Assembly (NCBI GenBank): GCA_020634755.1
Contig: JACKBC010000010.1
Location: 97,801 to 161,800 of the forward strand
From: Caldilineaceae bacterium
Lineage (GTDB): Bacteria; Chloroflexota; Anaerolineae; Caldilineales; Caldilineaceae
Direction of reading: 5' to 3'
Length of the DNA: 64,000 nt
In this document: positions 8,609-16,431 of the stretch, piece by piece
Layout: each line of letters opens with the position of its first letter
How positions within the stretch are numbered: position 1 is the stretch's first letter
Made by a program: the position numbers and the translations under genes
Notes under the pieces: generated by a model
What the model was told of the DNA's origin: nothing
The model's input: only the letters and a program-made list of their open reading frames with translations
The model's database searches: none

Positions 8609-9670
8609 CTACTTCCACGTATCTCGCAGCACGCGCACCCAGTTTTTATAGGCAATTTTCTCTAGATCGGCCTCGCTAAAGCCATATTCACGCAGGGCGT
8701 CCATGAGCTTGGGCAGACCGGCGGCGTCGCGCAGGTCTTGCGGCATGACAGCGCCGTCGAAATCGGAACCCAGCGCCACGTGTTCGACGCCAATGCGCTC
8801 GGCTACGTAGGCCGCGTGGCGGGCAATTTCGGCCAGCGACGTCTCTTTGTCCGACCGACCATCCTCGCGCAAAAAGCCAATATGATAGTTCATGCCCACC
8901 ACGCCGTTGGATTCAGCCAGCGCATCCAGCTGCTTGTCCGTCAGGTTGCGCGGCGTGGCGCTGAGGGCGTGGGCGTTAGAGTGGGTGGCCACCAGCGGCG
9001 CATCGCTCAGGCTGGCCACGTCCCAAAACCCTTTCTCGTTGAGATGCGAAAGGTCGATGAGCACGCCCAGCTGATTGCATTCGCGTACCAGCGTTTTGCC
9101 GGCAGCGGTCAAACCGGGGCCAATATCGGGTGTGGCTGGATACTTAAAGGGCACGCCATAGCCAAACGCATTGGGGCGACTCCAGACTGGTCCAATGGAG
9201 CGCAAGCCCATGGCGTAGAAAACGTGCAGCGACTCAAAGTCGGTGTCGATGGCTTCGGCGCCTTCGATGTGCAGCAGCATGGCAAAAATGCCGTTGTCCA
9301 GGCAGTGGGCCAGCTCATCTGCGGTGCGCACAACTTTGATTTTGCCCTGCGACTGTTTCTCCACCTCCAGCAACTTGGCCGCCGCCGAGACGGTGAACTT
9401 GAGGGCGTCAATTTGCTCTGGCGGGGACGGCAGCGGAAATTCATAACTGCCGTCGTCGTTGAGATAGTCGCCCGGCATCCCGGTCATCCGCTCTGGCGAG
9501 CGCGTATACATGGCGAAGAAGCCGCCGGCCAGACCGCCCTCTTGCGCACGTGGGAAGTCGATGTGGCCCTGCTCGCTTTTGGTGAAAAAGTCGCGCCGTT
9601 TATCTGCATCGGTGGCGCAGAGAGCTAATACCGTATCGTTGTGGCCGTCGAAAATGGGTGGGTTTTGCAT
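8609..9670 (-). CDS. Membrane dipeptidase family (M19) zinc dipeptidase
   Basis: This 353-residue TIM-barrel amidohydrolase of the renal-dipeptidase type shows FDGHNDTVL (metal His and Asp near the N-terminus), LHIEGAEAID (bridging Glu), LIDLSHLNEKGFWDV (metal His), VATHSNAHAL (metal His) and LGSDFDGA (catalytic Asp region). Family members cleave dipeptides, including those with D-residues. The start at 9670 has AAGGA about 8 bases upstream; an ATG at 9712 would only add an unrelated tail. No signal peptide is present, so a cytoplasmic enzyme is likely. It stands alone between repeat-containing gaps, next to the TRAP transporter but in the opposite direction. Confidence 0.93.
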   Translation of the reverse strand: MQNPPIFDGHNDTVLALCATDADKRRDFFTKSEQGHIDFPRAQEGGLAGGFFAMYTRSPERMTGMPGDYLNDDGSYEFPLPSPPEQIDALKFTVSAAAKLLEVEKQSQGKIKVVRTADELAHCLDNGIFAMLLHIEGAEAIDTDFESLHVFYAMGLRSIGPVWSRPNAFGYGVPFKYPATPDIGPGLTAAGKTLVRECNQLGVLIDLSHLNEKGFWDVASLSDAPLVATHSNAHALSATPRNLTDKQLDALAESNGVVGMNYHIGFLREDGRSDKETSLAEIARHAAYVAERIGVEHVALGSDFDGAVMPQDLRDAAGLPKLMDALREYGFSEADLEKIAYKNWVRVLRDTWK

Positions 9671-9810
9671 GATGAAATCCTTTGATCCTAGCTGCTGAAT
9701 GTGGATGGGCATGGCTGGAGATTGCTGGAAAACAGTAACCGTGTGGCAACCATGCTTTCAAAATACCAAATATTATAACAAAGTTTATGGTGAAGCACAG
9801 AAAGCCTAGG

Positions 9811-9889
9811 GCCGCGAACACTTAATTTTTCGAAATCACAACTCGAGCAAAAGTCATGTGGGATTTCTAAAAATTAAGCGGCCAGACAA
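9811..9889 (-). repeat. Dispersed repeat family B, copy 1 (reverse orientation)
   Basis: This 79-base element has long inverted arms built on TTAATTTTTAGAAAT / ATTTCTAAAAATTAA and ends in a GGCCAGACAA/GCCGCG pair. Near-identical copies lie at 29507-29586 and 30266-30345. The gap 9671-10122 also holds a short hairpin at about 9914-9932 (AGCGGGG/ACCCGC words). No gene is seen in it. Confidence 0.85.
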
Positions 9890-10122
9890 CTGAGGCAATC
9901 GCGCACCTTAAAAAGCGGGGTTAAAACCCGCGGCTGATAATGTAGTCGCGGTGGCGGCTGTTTGATGTGAGCCGAGGATTCTATCCTGCTGCCCCATATT
10001 CGCCTCCAAACCGAAACGCACCCTTATCCCCCAAAACATTTGTCTCCAGTATTAAATTCTGATATGCTTGCCATATTCGTCTGTTTACCCCATACCAAAT
10101 TCATATACACACGGAACGTCGT

Positions 10123-10716
10123 ATGACTATCTTACTACGTATTTCCCGTCTGATCGATCATGTGTCCGAATTTTTCGGTTGGATTGCCCAAATGCTGGTG
10201 ATTGTGACGGTAACGCTTGGGTTTTACAATGTAGTGGCGCGCTACGTTGGTCGCTCCCTGGGCATGAATCTCTCTTCAAATCTCTTTTTGGAAATGCAGT
10301 GGCATCTCTTTTCGCTGGTCTTCTTTTTTGGTTTTGCCTACATTCTGAAACATGGCGTCAATGTGCGCGTAGATTTCATTTATGGCAAATGGTCAAAATA
10401 CAGCAAAGCGCTGCTCGACTTTTGGGGCCATTTGCTGCTGCTCGTTCCCTTTTGTATTTTAGGCATCTATGTGACTATTAACCCTGTGTTCACGTCTTGG
10501 GGGCGTTTGTCTAATGGTACATGGGGTACGTGGGAGCTGTCGCCAGACCCCAATGGAATTCCGCGGGCGCCGATTAAGACCATGATTATTGTGGCTTTTG
10601 TTTTGCTGCTGCTGCAAGTGATTTCGGAACTAATCAAGCTGTGGGCGGTACTGCGTGGGCAAGAATTAGATGTAGAAGAGCTGCATGATGATGCCACGCC
10701 AATCCGCATTGAATAA
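10123..10716 (+). CDS. TRAP transporter small permease (DctQ family)
   Basis: This 197-residue membrane protein has four hydrophobic segments. The first covers IAQMLVIVTVTLGFYNVVAR and includes the NVVARY element typical of DctQ; the second contains LEMQWHLFSLVFFFGFAYIL with the conserved E/W region, followed by HVNVRVD-like GVNVRVDFIY. Small TRAP permeases pair with the large permease and help the periplasmic receptor dock; the complex imports organic acids or sugars with a sodium gradient. GGAAC lies before the start codon. The large permease gene follows in the same direction after 145 bases. The last codons and stop are duplicated just after the gene (see the repeat entry). Confidence 0.93.
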   Translation: MTILLRISRLIDHVSEFFGWIAQMLVIVTVTLGFYNVVARYVGRSLGMNLSSNLFLEMQWHLFSLVFFFGFAYILKHGVNVRVDFIYGKWSKYSKALLDFWGHLLLLVPFCILGIYVTINPVFTSWGRLSNGTWGTWELSPDPNGIPRAPIKTMIIVAFVLLLLQVISELIKLWAVLRGQELDVEELHDDATPIRIE

Positions 10717-10735
10717 GCATCCGCATTGAATAAGC
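10702..10735. repeat. Perfect 17-bp tandem duplication across a stop codon
   Basis: ATCCGCATTGAATAAGC at 10702-10718 is repeated exactly at 10719-10735. The first copy encodes the last residues and stop of DctQ; the second is untranslated. It looks like a recent slippage event. Confidence 0.95.
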
Positions 10736-10861
10736 AGTAGTCCGACATAAAAATGGATTGGGCTGGATTCACGCATTGAGTCCGGCGTCTCTGGCGCCAA
10801 CACCATTGCCGTCTACCGATCATAGACCAAATTATCTAACTTGAGCTGAGAGGAAAGCCAT

Positions 10862-12193
10862 ATGGGTTTTGAGTGGATTGCCATTGTTATGTTCGTCCTC
10901 TTTTTTGTGATGATCCTATACGGATATCCTGTCGCCTTTTCGTTTTCGGGGACGGCCATCGTTTTTGGACTTATCGGCTTGCTGTTGGGCGCGTTTGATC
11001 TGAATCTATTGCGATTGCTGCCCAATCGCTGGTTTGGCACCATGTCTGATCTGACGCTGTTGGCCATTATCTTCTTTGTTTTTATGGGGGCTGTCTTTGA
11101 AAAATCTGGCTTGGCTGAGGACTTGTTGGAGACATTGGGCATCTTGATGGGCCCCATGCGGGGTGGTTTGGCGCTGGCCGTGATCATTGTGGGAACGCTG
11201 CTGGCGGCGGCAACGGGCGTGGTGGCCGCCACGGTCATTGTCATGGGGTTGATTTCGCTACCCGTCATGGTGCGCTACGGATATGATCATAAGCTGGCCA
11301 CTGGAGCCATTATCTCTTCAGGCACGCTGGCGCAATTGATTCCGCCCAGCCTTGTGTTGGTGGTGCTCAGCGATCAAATCGGCGTCAGTGTGGGCGATCT
11401 CTTTGTGGGCGCCCTGATTCCGGGTTTGATGTTGGCCGGGCTCTATGCTGGATATGTAATGTTTATTGCCTTTATTAATCCAGAAGCCGCGCCGGCACTG
11501 CCGCCCGAGGCGCGTACGCTTAAAGGAATGGCGCTGCTGCGGCGCACCATGGTGGCCGTTTTCCCGCCTCTTTTTCTGATTTTTGCCGTACTAGGCAGCA
11601 TCTTTTTCGGGCTGGCCGCGCCGTTTGAAGCTGGCGCAGTTGGCGCCTTTGGCGCCTGTCTCCTCACTGCGTTTAACGGCAACCTTACCTGGAAAATCAT
11701 TCGTGACGCCGCTCGCTCCACTGCCAATATTACGGCGCTGGTGATTATGATTCTCTTCTGCTCTACGTTTTTTGGGCTGGTTTTTGACGGCTTGGGCGGG
11801 CAGAGCTATGTAAAAAGTCTATTGGTGAATCTACCCGGCGGCTATTGGGGCTTTGTGATTATTGCGAATATTGTGATTTTCTTGTTGGGCATTAATCTGG
11901 AATTTATTGAAATTAGCTTTATTGCCATGCCGCTCTTTGTGCCTGCGGCGCGTGAATTGGGCATCGACCTGGTTTGGTTTGGGGTGATGATGGCCATCAA
12001 CCTGAACATGGCTTTTATCTCGCCGCCCGTGGGCTTTTCGCTCTTCTATTTGCAGAGCGTAGCGCCGCCTGAAATAGAGACCATTGATATTCACAAAGGA
12101 GCGTTGCCCTTTATGGCGCTACAAGCGGTGGCTCTGATCATCGTGATTATATTCCCGCAAACGGTAACGTGGTTAGTTCAATTTGCTTCCTAA
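10862..12193 (+). CDS. TRAP transporter large permease (DctM family)
   Basis: This 443-residue protein has about twelve membrane segments and the DctM signatures YPVAFSFSGTA near the N-terminus, AAATGVVAATVIVMGLISLP in the first half, SGTLAQLIPPSLVLVVLSDQ, and in the second half LGINLEFIEISFIAMPLFVP and NLNMAFISPPVGFSLFYL. It forms the ion-coupled transport channel of the TRAP system. GAGAGGAAAG lies before the start codon. It follows the small permease, and a strong terminator hairpin stands right after its stop. The binding protein DctP lies on the opposite strand beyond that terminator, so the receptor is expressed from its own unit. The substrate is not predictable with confidence. Confidence 0.95.
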   Translation: MGFEWIAIVMFVLFFVMILYGYPVAFSFSGTAIVFGLIGLLLGAFDLNLLRLLPNRWFGTMSDLTLLAIIFFVFMGAVFEKSGLAEDLLETLGILMGPMRGGLALAVIIVGTLLAAATGVVAATVIVMGLISLPVMVRYGYDHKLATGAIISSGTLAQLIPPSLVLVVLSDQIGVSVGDLFVGALIPGLMLAGLYAGYVMFIAFINPEAAPALPPEARTLKGMALLRRTMVAVFPPLFLIFAVLGSIFFGLAAPFEAGAVGAFGACLLTAFNGNLTWKIIRDAARSTANITALVIMILFCSTFFGLVFDGLGGQSYVKSLLVNLPGGYWGFVIIANIVIFLLGINLEFIEISFIAMPLFVPAARELGIDLVWFGVMMAINLNMAFISPPVGFSLFYLQSVAPPEIETIDIHKGALPFMALQAVALIIVIIFPQTVTWLVQFAS

Positions 12194-12209
12194 CGCTCAC
12201 TCAGACAGC

Positions 12210-12245
12210 AAAAAACGCCTTGCCGGCCGGCAAGGCGTTTTTTTG
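12210..12245. terminator. Bidirectional intrinsic terminator between dctM and dctP
   Basis: An almost perfect palindrome (AAAAAACGCCTTGCC, centre GGCCGG, then its complement) ends in a run of seven T on the plus strand and has six A on the other side. It serves both convergent genes, DctM from the left and DctP from the right. Confidence 0.93.
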
Positions 12246-12323
12246 TGCTATCATTTCTGCGCTTGTGGATGCCGCCCCGTTTGAGAGCAGCGCAAGCCGG
12301 CACAGAAAATTTAGGGACAGACG

Positions 12324-13466
12324 CTATGTATTGCGCGCTCCATAATTGAGCATGGCGGTTTCAGCATAACCGTGCCAGCTTTGAATGGCGCTACGGAAAA
12401 CGGTCCACTCATCCAAGATTGATTTGAAGTCGGCATCGCTGGCCGCAAATTCATCATACAGGGCAAAGGATGCTTCTTCCGACGCCGCCATTACATCATC
12501 TGGGAAAGGCAGCAATTGGATGTCAGATTCGCTCTGCAATTTGGCCAAGGCGGTGGGGTTCTTGGCGTCATAGCGCGCCATCATAATAATATTGGCTTCG
12601 TAGGCAGCACTCTTTACAATCTCCTTGTAAAGTTCGGGCAGATTATTCCACTCATTCAGATTGATCTGCACTTCCAGTGTGGGGCCTGGTTCCCACCAGC
12701 CTGGATAGTAATAGAAGCTGGCCGCTTTGTGGAAGCCCAGTTTTTCATCATCATATGGGCCTACCCACTCGGCAGCGTCAATGGCGCCCGTCTGCAAAGC
12801 CTGGAAAATTTCACCGCCGGGCAATACCTGTACCGTTACGCCTAATTTGGCCATCACCTGGCCGCCTAGCCCCGGAATGCGCATCTTGAGACCCTGCAAA
12901 TCGGCCAGTGAGGTGATCTCTTTATTAAACCAACCACCCATCTGTACACCGGTATTGCCAGCGGGGAATTGAATGACGCCAAATCTGTTGGCATACACAT
13001 CTTGCATCATTTCCAAGCCACCGGCTTCGTAGAGCCAGGCATTCTGTTGGCGGTCAGTCAGGCCAAAGGGCAGCGCCGTACCAAAAGCGGTAACGGGGCT
13101 CTTGCCAATATAGTAGTAAGAAGCGGTGTGGCCACACTGTACGGCGCCTTCCTGCACCGCGTTTAATACCTCCAAGCCAGGCACCAATTCACCTGCGGCA
13201 CGCGGTTCAATCTTGAATTTGCCACCACTCAACACGCCCACCCGTTCGGCAAACACTTGGGCGCCACCAAAGATGGTGTCTAAACCCAATGGCCAGCTGG
13301 TGGCGCACTGCCAGCTCAACTCGGGAAGCGATTGATCAGACTGCGCCGCTTCCGCCATTTCTTCAGCAGCGGGCGTTTGCGAGAACGAGCAACCCGCGGC
13401 CAGGCCGGCAATGGCGCCACCGGCGGCTTTAACGGCAACGTTCGATAAAAACTCTCGTCGATTCAT
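12324..13466 (-). CDS. TRAP transporter substrate-binding lipoprotein (DctP family)
   Basis: This 380-residue binding protein begins MNRREFLSNVAVKAAGG, a twin-arginine-like signal, and has a lipobox LAAGC with Cys26. It is likely exported folded and anchored to the outer face of the membrane. DctP features follow: VLNAVQEGAVQCGHTASYYY, LKMRIPGLGGQVMAKLGVTV (the conserved Arg binds the substrate carboxylate), LPGGEIFQALQTGAIDAAEW and WWEPGPTLEVQINL. This matches the receptors that pair with DctQ/DctM, here encoded convergently on the other strand. Receptors with the WWEPG-type region often bind monocarboxylates or 2-oxo acids, but the ligand is not certain. The start is the RREF signal methionine. 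Confidence 0.93.
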   Translation of the reverse strand: MNRREFLSNVAVKAAGGAIAGLAAGCSFSQTPAAEEMAEAAQSDQSLPELSWQCATSWPLGLDTIFGGAQVFAERVGVLSGGKFKIEPRAAGELVPGLEVLNAVQEGAVQCGHTASYYYIGKSPVTAFGTALPFGLTDRQQNAWLYEAGGLEMMQDVYANRFGVIQFPAGNTGVQMGGWFNKEITSLADLQGLKMRIPGLGGQVMAKLGVTVQVLPGGEIFQALQTGAIDAAEWVGPYDDEKLGFHKAASFYYYPGWWEPGPTLEVQINLNEWNNLPELYKEIVKSAAYEANIIMMARYDAKNPTALAKLQSESDIQLLPFPDDVMAASEEASFALYDEFAASDADFKSILDEWTVFRSAIQSWHGYAETAMLNYGARNT

Positions 13467-13683
13467 AAAGATCCTCCCTGATCTTATGGAAAAGGAAAAA
13501 GTGGATTTTGAAGCGATTTACAGTTTGAACTGCCAATCGGCGCAACTTGATAGACCTGCGCCACTGAGACCATTTGGATTGAAATGCAGGGTGTATTACT
13601 GGATATGACAATTATTTCGGGATAGGGATAGGCTGATTGTAAAAGAGCCGTAAAGGCTTGTCAAATGGCGAGCTATTTCTTTA

Positions 13684-13775
13684 GACGATGGCGGTTGTGC
13701 GTAGTACAGAGCCATCATATAACGAAAGGACCTGGACGATGGCGGTTGTGCGTAGCACAGAGCCATCATAGAACG
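13684..13775. repeat. Dispersed hairpin family E, tandem pair
   Basis: Two consecutive copies (13684-13734 and 13735-13775) of a unit with arms GATGGC...GCCATC and core TTGTGCGTAGCACAG. Related hairpins occur at 31861-31884, 42061-42124 and 54847-54876. The gap 13467-13928 also has a single family-J end at 13812-13842 (GCTGCGTAAGTCGTG). No gene is seen in this gap. Confidence 0.75.
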
Positions 13776-13928
13776 TAAAATACCATTGAATGCAAACGGG
13801 TTCACCCTTGGCTATCCACAGGTGCTGCGTAAGTCGTGAAACGTAGCTCTGTACGAGAACATGAATTTTACTTCACGCCAAAATTATTGAAAAACTCATG
13901 TTCTCGTCACAACCGCACTATAACGCGA

Positions 13929-14735
13929 TTATTCCGGCTCGATACCCGCTGCGCGCAATTGGGCAGCCAAACGTTCAGCGCGTGCGCGTTCTTCATCGGC
14001 GCGTGTGCGTTCTTCATCAGCGCGTGTACGTTCGGCGTCGGCCCGCGCGCGTTCTTCATCGGCGCGTGTGCGTTCGGCATCGGCGCGTGTCTGCTCTTCA
14101 TCAGCGCGCTCGCGGCCGGTTGGAATCAGGTTGCCGTCGTCGTCAATCCAGCGCAGCCAGCGCGTGCTCCGCTCTTCATATTCGCCTTCCCACAAGGCTA
14201 AACCCAGGTCAATATGATGAAACCAGGGCTCGTTGGTCTGCACATAGTCCATGCCCTGTAGCTGATAGATAACCAGCGGCGTCCCCTGAATTTGAGTATC
14301 GGGGTCATAGACCGCATAATAAGCCACGCGCATTTGCGCATAAAGCTGCATCTTGCGCGTCAATTCGCCGCCTTTGGTATTGGATACGATCTCAATGACT
14401 ACATCGGGCGGCTTGCCCACGGCCCAAATCAAATAGGAGCGGCCTTCGGTTTTCCACCAATCCTCGGGCATGACCACATCCAGACTCAGAAAAGCGTCCG
14501 GCACAATAGCAGGGGCGTCAATGTGATAGAACACGCCCACGTTGGCGGCTGCCACAAAATGCCGGTTATCGCCGGGGCCGCGCCAAGAGCTATAGAGCGG
14601 CTCCGTTAATAGCCGCTGCTGCTTCTCAGAAAACAAATTGTCCACGGGCGTATCATCCTCGGTGATGAGGTGCGATGTGTCTGGCGGGGGCGCCAGTTCA
14701 ACAGAGGTTGTGGGGTCTAAAACCAAGTCGGCCAT
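13929..14735 (-). CDS. Uma2 family (DUF820) PD-(D/E)XK nuclease-like protein with heptad-repeat tail
   Basis: This 268-residue protein has a Uma2 core: LDVVMPEDWW (first acidic residue), then PDVVIEIVSNTKGGELTRKM, which holds the D/E-x-K-type active site, and YAQMRVAYYAVYDPDTQ. Its C-terminal 50 residues are a run of seven-residue repeats of the type RADEERT/RADAERT, predicted to form a charged coiled coil; the DNA shows this as 21-base repeats at about 13978-14108. The start at 14735 is preceded by AAGGAA; the upstream ATG at 14765 lacks a site. Uma2 proteins are abundant in Cyanobacteria and Chloroflexota and their function is poorly known, often assumed to be nuclease-like. The gene stands alone. 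Confidence 0.9.
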   Translation of the reverse strand: MADLVLDPTTSVELAPPPDTSHLITEDDTPVDNLFSEKQQRLLTEPLYSSWRGPGDNRHFVAAANVGVFYHIDAPAIVPDAFLSLDVVMPEDWWKTEGRSYLIWAVGKPPDVVIEIVSNTKGGELTRKMQLYAQMRVAYYAVYDPDTQIQGTPLVIYQLQGMDYVQTNEPWFHHIDLGLALWEGEYEERSTRWLRWIDDDGNLIPTGRERADEEQTRADAERTRADEERARADAERTRADEERTRADEERARAERLAAQLRAAGIEPE

Positions 14736-14901
14736 TTTGTGTTCCTTGTCAACAAGTGCGCACAAGCGTTCTGCGTAAATTGTATCATAGAGATGGGTAA
14801 AATGCCAGTGAATCTGCGCAAATCAAATCTATAAATTTACGTTTGTCCACCGGGGCTGATAGAATAGCCCGCAGATAATCAATCAGCGGAAAGGAAGCCG
14901 T

Positions 14902-15537
14902 ATGAGCCAGTTAGAAGCGCAAAGCGTTAAGCTGCCACAACACATTTATGATGAAATCGTTGCCCATGCCCGCGCCGGAAAACCGGAGGAAATCTGTGGC
15001 GTGCTGCGCGGACGCGGGTTGGAGGCGTTCGAGTTAATTCGCGGACGCAATGTGGCTAGCGAACGCATCGATAACTACGATGTCGATCCACAAACGCTGC
15101 TCTTGCAGTTTAAGTTTGAAGAAGCGGGCGACGCCATGATGGGTATCTATCATTCGCATCCAGTTTCGGTGGCCTATCCATCGGCGACTGATGCTTGGAA
15201 TGCCCATTACCCCGACTCGATCTATTTTATCTGCTCGCTGGAATTTGACCATGCGCCGGTTATTCGCGCTTTTCGCATGCATACACACTTTGTCGATGAC
15301 ATTACTGCTGCCCAAGCTGCTGCTGTGCGCGCCGGCGCGCGGTTCTTTGAAATCCGCCCCAATTCCAGCGTTTATGCACATTATGTGGCCGAGGATGCGC
15401 CCGTGCCCACCGCCATTGCGCCGCTTGCGGCATCTGTGCAGCCGCCCCTCTATGTTGAATATTTTGCCGATGGCGCTGAACTTGCCGATTTGCGGATTAT
15501 TGAGATTTTGGAGCATCCCGTTGCGGTGACGGCCTAG
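14902..15537 (+). CDS. JAMM/MPN+ metalloprotease, Mec-like (sulfur-carrier processing)
   Basis: The N-terminal half is a JAMM (Mov34/MPN+) domain with all catalytic residues: E30 in KPEEICGVLRG, then H84-x-H86 with seven residues to S94-x-x-D97 (HSHPVSVAYPSATD). Such proteases cleave after the C-terminal glycines of ubiquitin-like carriers; the Mec protein of Mycobacterium releases cysteine from the CysO-cysteine adduct. A conserved second half (YPDSIYFICSLE and beyond) extends to 211 residues. The ribosome site is AAAGGAAG. The ubiquitin-like carrier, its activating enzyme and CysM follow, so a role in cysteine synthesis or carrier maturation is very likely. A promoter at 15662 suggests it is transcribed apart from the downstream three genes. 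Confidence 0.9.
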   Translation: MSQLEAQSVKLPQHIYDEIVAHARAGKPEEICGVLRGRGLEAFELIRGRNVASERIDNYDVDPQTLLLQFKFEEAGDAMMGIYHSHPVSVAYPSATDAWNAHYPDSIYFICSLEFDHAPVIRAFRMHTHFVDDITAAQAAAVRAGARFFEIRPNSSVYAHYVAEDAPVPTAIAPLAASVQPPLYVEYFADGAELADLRIIEILEHPVAVTA

Positions 15538-15661
15538 GAAGCACACGAATCCGCGGCAAGAATAGATTCAAGACACTGTAGCGTCAATTACACACGTGGG
15601 GCCGATTTTGTGCGAGAATTATCTGCGCTATAAAAAGTATAGCGCAAAACGCATAGTATCA

Positions 15662-15690
15662 TTGACAAGACCTATTATTCACAGTATACT
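15662..15690 (+). promoter_or_regulatory. Strong sigma-70-type promoter upstream of the sulfur-carrier operon
   Basis: TTGACA at 15662-15667 and TATACT at 15685-15690 are separated by exactly 17 bases. Transcription would start near 15697, immediately ahead of the structured element at 15700 and about 360 bases before the carrier gene. Confidence 0.8.
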
Positions 15691-15699
15691 ATATTTATG

Positions 15700-15821
15700 T
15701 TAGCTAAACCCACATCTACAATTCGGCTTACTTGCTCGTGTCTTTAGCGGGCGTTGTCAGCATGACGCTGGCAGCTCCCGCGGAGTAAACACGCGCAATG
15801 AGCAAAGGTGAATTTAGCTAA
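15700..15821 (+). ncRNA. Structured leader RNA candidate (unassigned)
   Basis: The element is bounded by TTAGCTAA at both ends (15700-15707 and 15814-15821), which can pair. Inside, TGCTC/GAGCA, GTGT..TTA/TAAACAC and GCGGG/CCCGC (15747-15751, 15777-15781) stack around an inner stem TGTCAGC/GCTGGCA with an ATGAC-type loop. It starts within a few bases of the predicted transcription start. A second hairpin (15627-15649) lies upstream of it, and a terminator-like hairpin lies downstream at 15930-15980. It fits no riboswitch consensus that I can recall (SAM, Moco and T-box were considered). It may be a leader sensor or a small RNA. Confidence 0.5.
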
Positions 15822-15929
15822 TTATTTTCATGAAATAGCGCACAAATGACTTAAAAATGTACATGCTCTGTCTGGCATGGTCGGGGTAAAATTTGTGTGC
15901 AAAATCACGTCATCTGGCGTGTAGCTATG

Positions 15930-15992
15930 TGCCGAGCTCGTTGTAGCAAACGGATTCCGTTTGCAACAGTGAACTCGGCATTTTGATTTTTC
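15930..15992 (+). terminator. Terminator-like hairpin in the leader of the sulfur-carrier operon
   Basis: TGCCGAGCTCGTTGTAGCAA and its partner ending GAACTCGGCA pair at about 21 of 25 positions with almost no loop, and are followed by TTTTGATTTTTC. Read with the upstream structured element it looks like an attenuator. Alternatively it ends the leader as an independent small RNA. The gap 15538-16059 has no gene. Confidence 0.65.
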
Positions 15993-16059
15993 AGTATTGT
16001 GATATTGCCAAATAATTTACAAAAATGATTTTCAAAACAACTGCACTATAGGAGAACCA

Positions 16060-16341
16060 ATGGCAACACTGTTTGTACCCACCCCACTGCGTCGTTTAAC
16101 TGGCGGCGCTTCTAAAGTTGAAGTACAGGGCGATAATATTGGCGCTTTGCTACAGGCGCTGGATCAACAGTATCCTGGCGTGAATGAACGCCTATTAGAT
16201 GGCGATGGCAACGTGAAACGCTTTATCAACATCTTTGTGAATGACGATGAAATTGGCTCTTTGCAAGGGCTGAACACACCGGTCAGCGATAGTGATAAGG
16301 TCTCCATCGTGCCCGCCATGGCCGGTGGTGCTATCGTATAG
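16060..16341 (+). CDS. cysO: Ubiquitin-like sulfur carrier protein (CysO/MoaD/ThiS family)
   Basis: This 93-residue protein has a beta-grasp fold like MoaD/ThiS, with FVPTPLRRLTGG, a middle LLQALDQQYPGV helix, INIFVNDDEI and the terminal VSIVPAMAGGAIV. The di-glycine (G89-G90) would be adenylated and then carry a thiocarboxylate for sulfur transfer. It is followed by three extra residues, AIV, so it must be trimmed before activation, a job suited to the JAMM protease encoded upstream. IVPAMAGG closely resembles the end of mycobacterial CysO. AGGAG stands 6 bases before the start. The neighbours are the activating enzyme and CysM, so it most likely donates sulfur for cysteine; a molybdopterin role is less likely. 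Confidence 0.92.
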   Translation: MATLFVPTPLRRLTGGASKVEVQGDNIGALLQALDQQYPGVNERLLDGDGNVKRFINIFVNDDEIGSLQGLNTPVSDSDKVSIVPAMAGGAIV

Positions 16342-16412
16342 CATTCAGCCATTCAGCTATCAGCTCCTTAGCAGCTGGCTGACTTGCTGAGAGCTTAATT
16401 GCTGACACGCTT
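16342..16412. repeat. Intercistronic word repeat W3
   Basis: The gap between the carrier gene and its activating enzyme consists of CATTCAGC, ATTCAGC and ATCAGC words followed by GCAGCTGGCTGA, TTGCTGA and TTGCTGAC, so the halves are mutually complementary. The vocabulary is close to W1 at 4531. Confidence 0.6.
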
Positions 16413-16431
16413 ATAACCAAAAAGGAATCCC

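Noticed and set aside
13978..14108. Tandem 21-bp repeats as a non-coding satellite
   Set aside because: They are in frame in the Uma2 gene and encode heptads, so they are part of the protein.
15700..15821. SAM, Moco, T-box, 6S or SRP RNA identity for the leader element
   Set aside because: None of the conserved core sequences that I can recall for these RNAs is present.
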